59,628 nucleotides of DNA from an uncultured Desulfobacteraceae bacterium. GTDB taxonomy: Bacteria; Desulfobacterota; Desulfobacteria; Desulfobacterales; Desulfobacteraceae. This document shows positions 23,853 through 32,299 of the stretch, one piece after another; the first letter of the stretch is position 1, and each line of letters opens with the position of its first letter. A program made the position numbers and the translations under genes. The stretch is taken from positions 1 through 59,628 of the forward strand of contig CAJWHT010000009.1 of the NCBI GenBank assembly GCA_913041495.1, read 5' to 3'. The notes under the pieces were generated by a model. That model was not told the DNA's origin, ran no database searches, and worked only from the letters and a program-made list of their open reading frames with translations.

Positions 23853-26594
23853 ATGAATTCGTTGATGAAGTGGAGTCTTCGCCATCCCTGGATCGTGGTG
23901 TGTCTTATGGTTGTTGCCACGGCGTTGCTGGGATCCGGTATCCTTAAAATCCGGGTGGATGCATCTGCGTCCGGCATGATGATCAAAGGTGATCCTGCGA
24001 TCGAATTTTATGAAGAGACCCTTGAGAAATTCGGGTCTGACAATGTGTCCGTGATCTATGTTCAGGATGAGGAACTCTTTACCCCGGAAAAGATAGCCCT
24101 GATTGATGAACTGCACTTTCAGTTTGAAGAACTGGAGGCGGTAGAGCGGGTTGAAAGTCTTTACTCCGTGACGAATTTCAAGGGGGAAGACGGGATGCTG
24201 AGCACCAATCCACTGGTGGATTATCCCCCCGAAACCATAGAAGAGGCGGAACAAATCAGAACGGATGCCCTTCGCAACCCCATGCTCGTCAGAAATATAA
24301 TTTCAGCAGACGGCAAGGCCACTGCGTTGAACCTCTACGTAGTGCCGGATTTAAATGATCCGGAATTTGACATCAAGTTCACCAAACAGGTGGATGCGAT
24401 TCTTCAAAAAGTCGCCCCTGAGTTCGACAGCATTTTTCAGCTGGGCAACACCTATACCAAAAAATCCATCACCTCAAGCATCCTGAAAGACCAGGTGACC
24501 CTGGTCCCCCTGTCCGTTCTGGTGCTCCTGACAATGCTGGTAGCCTCCATGCGCTCCTCATCCGGGGCCATTTTACCCATGCTGACAGCAGGCTCCAGTG
24601 TGATCTGGTCCGCAGGTTTCATGGGGCACATGGGTATCCCCTTGAATATTTTGACCGTTATCGTGCCGTCACTGATCGTGGTCATCGGATCAACGGAGGA
24701 TATGCATCTGCTGTCCGAATACGTGGAGGGACTGGAAGAGGAAAACGGCGATAAAATCAAAGCCGTTGACTACATGGTTTCCAAGACGGGGACCGCGGTC
24801 CTGCTGACGGCACTGACGACGTTTCTTGGCTTTTTATCAATTACCATCAACGACATTACCATGCTCAAGCAGTTCGGTATTGTCGCTTCATTCGGTCTTT
24901 TCGTAAACCCGTTGATCACCTGTATGCTGGCGCCGACCTACCTGAAGAATTTCGGTCCCAAGCATAAACCCCATAGTGAGTCAAAAGTCACCGTCAACCA
25001 GAAAATGATGACCTTTCTGGCCAATGCGATTATCTCGGTGATTCATAAGTATAAATGGGTGACCTTCGGCATTATCATGGGCAGTGCGGTGATTATTTCC
25101 CTGTTTTCATTCACGGTAAAGGTGGACAACGATCTTTTGGGGTATTTTAAACCCGAGTCCGATATCCGGGTGAAAAGTGAGATTGTCCACGATGAAATCT
25201 CCGGTGTCCAGGTCTTTTATATCCACGTGTCCTCGGGTGTTCCCGATTATTTCAAGGACCCTAAAGCCCTCAGGGAAATTGACGATCTGATCACCTATAT
25301 GGATCAGACCCAGCTATTTGATAAAATCTTCGGGTTTACCGACTATCTCAAGGTGATCCACCGGGAGATGAACAACGGTAAGGAAAGTTTCTATCGCCTG
25401 CCGGATACCAAGGAATTGGTGGCCCAGTATCTGTTGACCCTGCAGCGGCATGAGATTGAACGGCTTGTGACGGCGGATTTCTCCGAAGTCAATATCATGG
25501 TCCGTCACAACATCGGTTCTTCTTTTGAGTTGAAAGAGGCGGTGTCAACGGTAAAAACCCATATGGACAAAATTTTAAATGAACATCTTAAGAGCAACTT
25601 CACCGGTGAGAATATCCTGATCAACGAAGCTGCCGACAGTATTGCCTCAGGCCAGGTACAGTCCCTGGGCCTTTTGCTGTTCATCATCTTTGTCATCATG
25701 TCCGTGCTCTTTGTCAATGTGAAGGCGGGTTTTTTAAGCCTGATCCCCAACTTCTTTCCCATCATTCTCCTGTTCGGGGTGATGGGCCTGTTCAATATCC
25801 CCTTGAATGTGGGGACGGCAATGGTTGCGGCCATCGCCATCGGTATTGCCGTGGATGATACCATCCATTTTATGACCCGGTATAACAAGGAGATGCGGGA
25901 TCTGCAGGATCAGAACAAGGCCATTGAGGTCTGCATCCGGTCTGAAATCACCCCGGTGTTCTCCACGTCAATTGCCCTGGCCGCAGGGTTTGCCGTTGTA
26001 TGTAATTCCAGCTTCGTACCGCTGATCAACTTCGGATTTCTGTCCGCCTTTGTCATGATCTTTGCGCTGCTCGGGGACATGTTTGTGACCCCGATCCTGT
26101 TGTCCTCCACCCAGCTGGTTACTCTCTGGGATATGGTTAAACTGGATCTGCAGCAGGATGTCATTGAAAAATCCCCGCTGTTTAACCAGATGAAACACGG
26201 CCAGATGAAGCGGGTGGTTCTTCTGGGCAAGGTGTTTGAAAAGAGTAAGGGCGAGGCTGCGATCTCTTTCGGTGATTTCGGCGATTCCATGTTCCTTCTT
26301 TTGGAAGGACGGGCAGAGGTCATGGTTAAAAAAGATGACGGCACCAAGCAAAGTGTCGCCAAAGTTGCGCCCGGCGAGGTGTTCGGCGAAATGGCCATGG
26401 TCAACCCCGGCCCCAGAACGGCGGATATTGTGGCCACGGAAGACATGAAATACCTGGAGATCGACTGGAAAGGCATGAACCGTATCCAGATGATTTATCC
26501 CAGAATCGCTGTCCATCTTTACAGGAATCTGTCACGGATTCTGGGCGGTCGCCTCAAAGAGACAACCAATCAACTCATGGAAGCCAGACAATGA
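23853..26594 (+). CDS. RND/MMPL-family exporter fused to a C-terminal cyclic-nucleotide-binding domain
   Basis: 913 residues. The first hydrophobic helix (about 10-32) is followed by a periplasmic loop, a six-helix block (about 210-370), a second large loop and another six-helix block (about 600-755), the usual duplicated RND layout with sterol-sensing-type helices (IVVIGSTEDMHL and AIGIAVDDTIHFMTRY carry the conserved Asp). After the last helix, residues ~790-890 form a cNMP-binding-type domain (FGDFGDSMFLLLEGRAEV, APGEVFGEMAMV, RTADIVATEDMKYLEI), a fold used for cAMP/cGMP or purely structural regulation. The operon partners are the LolA-like protein upstream and the barrel downstream (its start overlaps this stop). 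It probably moves lipid or lipoprotein cargo; the cargo is unknown. Confidence 0.88.
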   Translation: MNSLMKWSLRHPWIVVCLMVVATALLGSGILKIRVDASASGMMIKGDPAIEFYEETLEKFGSDNVSVIYVQDEELFTPEKIALIDELHFQFEELEAVERVESLYSVTNFKGEDGMLSTNPLVDYPPETIEEAEQIRTDALRNPMLVRNIISADGKATALNLYVVPDLNDPEFDIKFTKQVDAILQKVAPEFDSIFQLGNTYTKKSITSSILKDQVTLVPLSVLVLLTMLVASMRSSSGAILPMLTAGSSVIWSAGFMGHMGIPLNILTVIVPSLIVVIGSTEDMHLLSEYVEGLEEENGDKIKAVDYMVSKTGTAVLLTALTTFLGFLSITINDITMLKQFGIVASFGLFVNPLITCMLAPTYLKNFGPKHKPHSESKVTVNQKMMTFLANAIISVIHKYKWVTFGIIMGSAVIISLFSFTVKVDNDLLGYFKPESDIRVKSEIVHDEISGVQVFYIHVSSGVPDYFKDPKALREIDDLITYMDQTQLFDKIFGFTDYLKVIHREMNNGKESFYRLPDTKELVAQYLLTLQRHEIERLVTADFSEVNIMVRHNIGSSFELKEAVSTVKTHMDKILNEHLKSNFTGENILINEAADSIASGQVQSLGLLLFIIFVIMSVLFVNVKAGFLSLIPNFFPIILLFGVMGLFNIPLNVGTAMVAAIAIGIAVDDTIHFMTRYNKEMRDLQDQNKAIEVCIRSEITPVFSTSIALAAGFAVVCNSSFVPLINFGFLSAFVMIFALLGDMFVTPILLSSTQLVTLWDMVKLDLQQDVIEKSPLFNQMKHGQMKRVVLLGKVFEKSKGEAAISFGDFGDSMFLLLEGRAEVMVKKDDGTKQSVAKVAPGEVFGEMAMVNPGPRTADIVATEDMKYLEIDWKGMNRIQMIYPRIAVHLYRNLSRILGGRLKETTNQLMEARQ

Positions 26595-28165
26595 TAAAAA
26601 AAGGTTTAGGGTATTCGGCAAAAAGGGTAGGGTGGCTGGTTTTGGCTGCCGCATTGATCTGCCTGCCGTTGTCAGGCATATGCCTGGCCCAGGACAACAG
26701 TGCCGATCTGTTTGACGAACTGGAGACGGAAGCACCGAAGAAACCTGCCGCAAGCTCCGATACAGAGGGGCTTTTTGATGATCTTGAAAGCGGCGATGAT
26801 GGATCTTCCGGTGAATCTGACCTCTTTGGCGATCTGGAGGGTACAACGGATGAACCTGAAGTAAAGGAAACTGCCTACCGGAAAATGGTCCGGCAGGTCT
26901 GGGAGAACCAGGAGGCCAGTCTCAGGGTCAGGCACGGATACTTTCCTGACGAGTTTGATGACAGGCCGGGGCTTGACAATACCCAATATGTAACCGAAGG
27001 ATTGTTCCGGTTTGCTTCCTGGTTCGGCAGCAGTGATTTAAAGCTTAAATTCTCCGGGTGGGCGGAGTACGGTACCCAGGACGATACTTACAGGGGGAGC
27101 CTCCATTGGCCCCAGGACCAGGATTACTACCGCAGGATATTTGAACTCAATGAGCTGTATGCAGTCTATTCAATGGATACCATGGACCTTACGGTGGGCA
27201 AGAAGGAATTTCCAACGGGAATATCCACGCTTTTTTCCCCGTCGGACAGATTCCGGCCGGCGGATCTCCATGATCCTTTAGATCCGAAAGCGTTGGGAAT
27301 CTGGCAGATCAAATCAGATTATTACCTGGATACCTCAAAGTTTGAATTTGCCTTTATCCCGATTTATACCTTTAAGAAATACCCTGCCCCGAGTTCAAGA
27401 TGGTGGGGTGAAGAAGATACTTCTTCCCTTGGAGGTCTCGCCGGCACCGGGAGTGCAGGAGAAGATCTGCCGAACGTATCATGGGAATATATTGATATTT
27501 TTGCCAAGTACAAAACCACCCTTTCCGGATGGGATGTATTCCTGAGCGCCAACACAGGTACAAATCCCTATACGGTAAGGCGCGAGGAAAACGGCACTGA
27601 ATGGACGACGGTGAATCGGATCTTTACACTGGCCGGCGGGTTCTCCACCACCAAAGGCAAATTCGAGATCCACGGTGAAACCCTGTATAATTTCAGTGAC
27701 CAGGGCAGGGATGATGACTACATCGGTTCTGTGCTGGGGTTTACTTACACCATTGATGACAAGGCCCGGTATATTGCCATGGAGCAGGTCATAGTCACCC
27801 TTGAGTATGCCTATGAATGGATCGTGGACAAACAGAGTGCCGAAGGCTACACCTCAAGCTCCCGTGACGGCCGTGCCGGTCTGAATGAAATTTTCGCCAG
27901 GCTCCAGTTCAAGTATAATGAAGATCTGAAATTCAAGAATTTTACCCATTTCAGGATCTATGACATGACCTGGATGAACCGGGTGGAAGTCAGTTATCGA
28001 TTTTTCACCGGCCTGACAGCCGTCTGTGCATTTGAGGTGTTTGAGAGCGAAGACGATGATGACGGCGGGGGCAGCGGTAAGGACCTGTCGAACTTTGACA
28101 ACATCAGTTATGCCGAATGGGATAAGAATGACAGAATCATTCTTTCCCTCAAGTATGAGTTTTAA
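26591..28165 (+). CDS. Outer-membrane beta-barrel protein with N-terminal acidic repeats
   Basis: 524 residues with signal peptide (about 1-33, ending LSGICLA). A mature acidic linker holds three copies of an [DG]LF[DG][DE]LE motif (39-45, 60-66, 77-83) separated by Pro/Ser/Asp spacers. From about 100 onward the sequence is aromatic, alternating, typical of a barrel (LKLKFSGWAEYGTQD, YAVYSMDTMDLTVGKKEF), and it ends in LSLKYEF, the C-terminal Phe signature of outer-membrane proteins. DUF1302-like barrels accompany LolA-like/RND genes in other proteobacteria, which fits the operon order here. Start overlaps the RND stop (ATGA). Terminator follows. Confidence 0.8.
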   Translation: MIKKGLGYSAKRVGWLVLAAALICLPLSGICLAQDNSADLFDELETEAPKKPAASSDTEGLFDDLESGDDGSSGESDLFGDLEGTTDEPEVKETAYRKMVRQVWENQEASLRVRHGYFPDEFDDRPGLDNTQYVTEGLFRFASWFGSSDLKLKFSGWAEYGTQDDTYRGSLHWPQDQDYYRRIFELNELYAVYSMDTMDLTVGKKEFPTGISTLFSPSDRFRPADLHDPLDPKALGIWQIKSDYYLDTSKFEFAFIPIYTFKKYPAPSSRWWGEEDTSSLGGLAGTGSAGEDLPNVSWEYIDIFAKYKTTLSGWDVFLSANTGTNPYTVRREENGTEWTTVNRIFTLAGGFSTTKGKFEIHGETLYNFSDQGRDDDYIGSVLGFTYTIDDKARYIAMEQVIVTLEYAYEWIVDKQSAEGYTSSSRDGRAGLNEIFARLQFKYNEDLKFKNFTHFRIYDMTWMNRVEVSYRFFTGLTAVCAFEVFESEDDDDGGGSGKDLSNFDNISYAEWDKNDRIILSLKYEF

Positions 28166-28193
28166 CCCCTGACCCCATACAGGTTCCATGAAA

Positions 28194-28240
28194 ACGCCGG
28201 CGTTAGATCTCCAATGAGATGTAACGCCGGTTTTTTATTT
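28194..28240 (+). terminator. Intrinsic terminator of the envelope operon
   Basis: A stem CCGGCGTTA with TAACGCCGG, extended inside by GATCTC/GAGAT-type pairing, is followed by TTTTTTATTT. AAAA precedes it, so weak action on the - strand gene ending at 28276 is possible. Confidence 0.85.
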
Positions 28241-28275
28241 GTATTGCTGGGGTTCTCCTTTTAAGAGCTTTTGGC

Positions 28276-28827
28276 TTATCTTGCCGGTCGGAGCATGTCC
28301 GGATTCAGCCGGAAAAATCCGCGCAGATGCTCCATCCAATAGGCCTGATATACCAGGTTATCGCTGTGGAATGCGATCACCTGCTGCCGTTTTTCAGAGG
28401 CATAGATAAAGTGAAGCCTGCCGGATGGTTCGACCTGGTAGACCATGGCCGCAAGGTTGTTGTCCAGAACAATGAGGTCCCCGTTCTGTACGGTTTTGTC
28501 ATCCACCTGGCTGGTGTTTTCCAGAAGATAGCGCATGGGCAGGTAGGCCCGGTAGGTCAGGCCTGCCCGCTGGGCGGCTGTGGCATAAATGGCATAAAAC
28601 AGGGATGAGTTGTCCGTGGAACCGGTTTGCCGCGGATTGCCTCCCATTTTAAAGGGCATGCCAATGTACTGCTCGGCAATACCGGGGATGTGCTGCTGAA
28701 ACAGGGTGCGGGGGGAGGAATCCACCGGTCCTTTCGTCTGGTGAGCCAGTGACGGTTCCGTGCGGCTGGCCAAGGCTGAGCCCGCAGCAATCAACAGGAT
28801 GATCAGGCTTGCAACTATCTGTTTCAT
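28276..28827 (-). CDS. NlpC/P60-like protein with missing catalytic Cys
   Basis: 183 residues with a signal peptide (1-20). The body follows the NlpC/P60 peptidase layout: IAEQYIGMPFKMGGNPRQTG then a segment TDNSSLFYAIY where active enzymes have DCSG, so the nucleophile Cys is Asn73. Later NGDLIVLDNNLAAMVYQ stands where the catalytic His is expected and has none. It is therefore likely an inactive, binding-only relative acting in the periplasm. ATG 28827 has AGGAGAAGG upstream. It is convergent with the envelope operon, and separated from the next - strand gene by 57 bases. Confidence 0.7.
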   Translation of the reverse strand: MKQIVASLIILLIAAGSALASRTEPSLAHQTKGPVDSSPRTLFQQHIPGIAEQYIGMPFKMGGNPRQTGSTDNSSLFYAIYATAAQRAGLTYRAYLPMRYLLENTSQVDDKTVQNGDLIVLDNNLAAMVYQVEPSGRLHFIYASEKRQQVIAFHSDNLVYQAYWMEHLRGFFRLNPDMLRPAR

Positions 28828-28884
28828 TCGTATACCTTCTCCTGTTGGCTTTCTGCGGTCCGGGAATGCATCCAGGCGGTGTGA

Positions 28885-29781
28885 TTAGTCATTGATATCC
28901 TTGGAAAGGGCGATGTGGCCCTGTGCCGGTGCCAGGATCACTTCGTTAAATTGGGCTTTGAGTTCCGGGATCAAGTCATCGGCCACCAAAGGTGTAAATA
29001 GATTGAAAAAATAGGGTTTCGGGATTTCCCGGCTAAGAATACGGTTGACCTGTTCTATTTTTTTCTTGCCCCAAGGCGTTTTGGGGGCCGTGATGTAACC
29101 GACCTCATACCGGTTTTTTTCTTGTATGTGAAGAAAGGCAAGCTGATCTATCACTCCCATGCGGCTCGCCGTTTCAACAGTCCCGTCAAGGGAGAGAAAA
29201 TAGTCCACCCGATTGTTCAAAAGAAGCCTTAGGGATTTATCGATCATCTCCGTTGTATTGTACTCAACGATGACATTGGGAACGCCTTCAAAGCGATCTA
29301 GGATCTTATCAATACGGGTCCCGAAACTGATGGCGTTGAACCGTAAGAATGTCTTGGATCTGTCCTTTAGAATCTGTTCAAGAAATACGCTTTTTTTCAG
29401 ACCTGTCCTGGAAAGGGTTTGCTTTCTGATGACAAGAAACGGCGGCACGGAAATGCGGCAGGGAAGTGAAAAATAAAGAAAGGATTCCCGTTTCGGTGTT
29501 TTATACAGACCATAAAAAAGCTGATGTTCTTTTTTTTGGGCAAAGGCCAGGATACGCTTGATGGGCATCATCACGAGGGTGTGATCATCTTCCGGCATGC
29601 CCTCCCACACTTTTTTCAGTATTTCATGACCGTACCCGCCGGTGAGGTGACCGTCCTCACAGATGAAAAGCGGACTGAAGCAGACATAGGGCCAGACTAT
29701 TTTTTCAGCAGCCACCCGTTGCGGGAGTGCAAGCATGCTTAGACCCAGAAGGGCGATAAAAATCAAGCTTTTCTTCATCAT
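28885..29781 (-). CDS. Periplasmic solute-binding-like protein (TIGR02285-type)
   Basis: 298 residues from ATG 29781 (MMKKSLIFIALLGL..., a clear signal peptide ending RVAAEK); the longer frame to 29832 only adds a basic stretch. The body has the family-3 binding-protein-like pattern (WPYVCFSPLFICEDGHLTGGYGHEIL, then YFSLPC, then a two-lobed arrangement with LLNNRVDYFLSLDGTVETA). No transporter gene is adjacent, so it may serve sensing instead of uptake. Downstream on the same strand is the NlpC/P60-like gene. Confidence 0.7.
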   Translation of the reverse strand: MMKKSLIFIALLGLSMLALPQRVAAEKIVWPYVCFSPLFICEDGHLTGGYGHEILKKVWEGMPEDDHTLVMMPIKRILAFAQKKEHQLFYGLYKTPKRESFLYFSLPCRISVPPFLVIRKQTLSRTGLKKSVFLEQILKDRSKTFLRFNAISFGTRIDKILDRFEGVPNVIVEYNTTEMIDKSLRLLLNNRVDYFLSLDGTVETASRMGVIDQLAFLHIQEKNRYEVGYITAPKTPWGKKKIEQVNRILSREIPKPYFFNLFTPLVADDLIPELKAQFNEVILAPAQGHIALSKDIND

Positions 29782-29957
29782 CGGCCTTTTTTTGATCTTG
29801 ATTTCGGTTCGTGTGACAGATAATCCTTTCATTCAAATGAGACTATAGTATCTGATTTTAAAGGATTTAAGTCAAGTCATAGCTGTATTAGGGGTTAATT
29901 TGTCCCGGGGTTTATGATATAGGAACCAGATGTTTAACGGCAACTGACTGAGCAAAT

Positions 29958-30977
29958 ATGACTTTTAACATTGCAATCAACGGATACGGCAGAATTGGCC
30001 GGTGTGTGGCAAGAGCGTTATATGAAACCCAAGGGTTCCGGCAGAAAATAAATCTGGTGGCCATAAATGAAACGGCCAGGCCGGGCACCTTGTATCACCT
30101 GACCCGGTTCGATTCCACCCACGGCCGCTTTCCCGTGGAAATTAAAAAGACGAACAACGGGCTTTATATCGGTGACGATTTTATCCATCTGTTTCAGGAG
30201 AAAAATATCGTTAATCTGCCGTGGAAGGAGCTGGATGTGGATGTGGTGCTGGACTGTACCGGTATCTACAATGACAGGGAAGCGGCCGAACTGCATCTGC
30301 TGTCCGGTGCCGGTAAAGTCATTTATTCTCATCCTGCAAAAGATGAAATGGATGCGACCATTGTGTACGGGATTAATCATGACACCCTGAAACCCCACCA
30401 TGCCATTATTTCCAATGCCTCATGCACCACCAACTGCCTCATCCCGATTCTGGATGTCATTGACACCCGGCTGGGGATCCGAAATGGTGTGGTGACGACC
30501 ATTCACTCGGCCATGCATGACCAGCCGGTGATTGATGCCTATAACACGGATTTGAGAAAAACACGGTCGGCGCTCCAGTCCATCATTCCGGTGAGCACAT
30601 CCCTGGAAAAAGGGATCGGAAGGATATTACCTCATTTGGAAGGCCGGTTTGAAACCCTGGCCATACGGGTGCCCACAACCAATGTATCCATCATGGATAT
30701 CACCCTGACGGTGGCATCGGATACCGATGCCTTTGGTGTGAATCAGATGCTCACCCAGGCGTCTGCAAAGGAGTTGGACGGCATTTTGGGGGTCAGTGAT
30801 GAAGAACTGGTTTCCTGTGATTTCAACCATGATCCCAGGTCTGCGATTGTTGACCTGCCCCAGACCCGGGTTTCCGGGAAACGCCTGGTGAAGATTCAAG
30901 CCTGGTTTGACAATGAATGGGGGTATTCCAACCGGATGCTGGACACCGCCATTGCGGCCATGGCAGCAAAGGATTAA
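29958..30977 (+). CDS. epd: Erythrose-4-phosphate dehydrogenase-type GAPDH family enzyme
   Basis: 339 residues. Rossmann start INGYGRIGRCVARAL, catalytic Cys156 in ASCTTNC, and His183 in IHSAMHDQPVIDAYNTDLRK, the form found in E4P dehydrogenase, whereas glycolytic GAPDH has HAYTxDQ. The ending WFDNEWGYSNRM is shared by both. The expected reaction is NAD-dependent oxidation of erythrose 4-phosphate to erythronate 4-phosphate for pyridoxal phosphate synthesis, though some members act mainly on glyceraldehyde 3-phosphate. It is a single-gene unit between divergent and convergent neighbours. No good ribosome site is visible before ATG 29958 (CTGACTGAGCAAAT). Confidence 0.82.
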   Translation: MTFNIAINGYGRIGRCVARALYETQGFRQKINLVAINETARPGTLYHLTRFDSTHGRFPVEIKKTNNGLYIGDDFIHLFQEKNIVNLPWKELDVDVVLDCTGIYNDREAAELHLLSGAGKVIYSHPAKDEMDATIVYGINHDTLKPHHAIISNASCTTNCLIPILDVIDTRLGIRNGVVTTIHSAMHDQPVIDAYNTDLRKTRSALQSIIPVSTSLEKGIGRILPHLEGRFETLAIRVPTTNVSIMDITLTVASDTDAFGVNQMLTQASAKELDGILGVSDEELVSCDFNHDPRSAIVDLPQTRVSGKRLVKIQAWFDNEWGYSNRMLDTAIAAMAAKD

Positions 30978-31014
30978 ACAAAAAAAGCCGGGGAATCCCA
31001 TATGGTTCCCCGGC
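30978..31014 (-). terminator. Terminator of the cooC unit (- strand)
   Basis: Stem GCCGGGGAA/TTCCCCGGC (30987-31014) followed on the - strand by a run of seven T and GTTT. It lies directly after the cooC stop at 31036. Confidence 0.8.
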
Positions 31015-31035
31015 AAAAAATTATACGATAGGGTT

Positions 31036-31821
31036 TTATGCCTTGTCTAAAGCAATCAGTTTTTCGGCGATTTCCCTCAGCTCTGACGGAATCGTATTGA
31101 TATCGTCAAAGGGGCGGTTGCCGTCCCGGTCGCATTGAACGATTTCATCCAGTTCCGGAAGGAAGCCCAAAATTTCATAGTCTGGCATGGAGTCCCGGAT
31201 CAGGGCCTTATCTTCATCCGATCTCACCCGGTTGCCCAATACGACGATATTTTTTATGCCGATATCCTGGCCGAGTTTGCGTATTTTATCGGCCGCCACC
31301 CGGCTGCGTTTCCCGGGATTGACCACCACCACCAGGGCATCCACTGATCCGGACGTAGCACGACCAAGATGCTCCACCCCGGCCTCCATATCCATGACAA
31401 CGATTTCTTTTCTGCCAAGCACCAGATGGTTCATCAGGGCTTTGAGGATTGTGGATTCGGGGCAGATACAGCCGGAGCCGCCTTGCTGCACCGTACCCAT
31501 GACCAGCAGTTTCACCCCGTCTTTCTCAAGGGAAAACCGTTCAGGGATATCATCCACTTTGGGGTTGAGGGTGAAAAATCCACCCATGGTGCCTGGCGTG
31601 GCGCCTGTGCGTTCGGCGATAAGGTCCGAAAGCTCTGCCACTGGGGTGATAGGCCGGGTTTCGTCAATGCCCAAACCCGCAGCCAGGTTGGCCACAGGAT
31701 CTGCGTCAATTGCAATCACACTTGCGTCGTTTTTGATGGCGGCAATGGTTCTGGCAATCAGGGCGGTGACTGTGGTTTTACCCACGCCGCCTTTGCCGCC
31801 GAATGCTAATTTCAAACTCAA
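31036..31821 (-). CDS. cooC: CO dehydrogenase/acetyl-CoA synthase maturation ATPase (CooC/AcsF)
   Basis: 261 residues. Deviant Walker A GKGGVGKTT (residues 9-17), an IDADPVANLA switch, the CxC nickel-binding motif GSGCICPES (Cys118, Cys120), and VVMDMEAGVEHLGR are those of the CooC/AcsF/CooC3 MinD-type ATPases that load Ni into the CODH C-cluster or the ACS A-cluster. It follows the acs operon on the same strand after a terminator and one small gene, fitting this role. Whether it serves CODH, ACS or both cannot be told. Confidence 0.93.
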   Translation of the reverse strand: MSLKLAFGGKGGVGKTTVTALIARTIAAIKNDASVIAIDADPVANLAAGLGIDETRPITPVAELSDLIAERTGATPGTMGGFFTLNPKVDDIPERFSLEKDGVKLLVMGTVQQGGSGCICPESTILKALMNHLVLGRKEIVVMDMEAGVEHLGRATSGSVDALVVVVNPGKRSRVAADKIRKLGQDIGIKNIVVLGNRVRSDEDKALIRDSMPDYEILGFLPELDEIVQCDRDGNRPFDDINTIPSELREIAEKLIALDKA

Positions 31822-31837
31822 TGGGGGTACTCCTTAC

Positions 31838-32146
31838 TCAGTTGATATAGTCAAGGATGGTGCCTTTCTCATCCAGAAGATAGACGTTATGACCGGCTTT
31901 TTCCGCCGCACTGATCAGATCTTCCCGAATCACAGCCTGGGTATCGTATTGCCCGTTTAGTGCGTCTTTGGGCATGATGGCAAAGCAGGCGCTTGCGCTT
32001 TCTTTTGTCCGGAAGGCCGGCAGGAATTTTTCATCGGTCTTGGGATCGTTGAATCCCACGAACTGTTCGTGGCAGCTTCCCGGATCCTGTACGATCACAT
32101 AATACCAGGTGGCATTGGCACCGGTGTTTTGTTTTTGTTCGTTCAC
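31838..32146 (-). CDS. Small unknown protein between cooC and acsE
   Basis: 102 residues from GTG 32146, chosen because AGAAGGAAG precedes it; a GTG at 32164 would place that ribosome site inside the gene. The sequence (WYYVIVQDPGSCHEQFVGFND, then AFRTKESASACFAIMPKD, ending YLLDEKGTILDYIN) shows no signal peptide, membrane helix or metal motif, and just two Cys. It is 16 bases before cooC, so the two are cotranscribed and a role in CODH/ACS maturation or regulation is a reasonable guess. I do not recognise the family. Confidence 0.75.
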   Translation of the reverse strand: MNEQKQNTGANATWYYVIVQDPGSCHEQFVGFNDPKTDEKFLPAFRTKESASACFAIMPKDALNGQYDTQAVIREDLISAAEKAGHNVYLLDEKGTILDYIN

Positions 32147-32234
32147 AATACTCTTCCTTCTCACCGTAAAAGGTCAAACGTAAACCAAATATAAGGCAGT
32201 ATCTTAATAAATAAAGGTAAGGGAATCAATACTG

Positions 32235-32274
32235 AAAAAAAAGGCCCCTGAACCGAAACGCCGGTCCAGGGGCC
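32235..32274 (-). terminator. Terminator of the acs operon (- strand)
   Basis: Stem GGCCCCTG/CAGGGGCC extended by ACCG/CGGT across one mismatch, followed on the - strand by eight T (32235-32242). It lies 25 bases after the acsE stop. Confidence 0.85.
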
Positions 32275-32299
32275 CAATCTACAAAGGCGCAGAAGTCGT

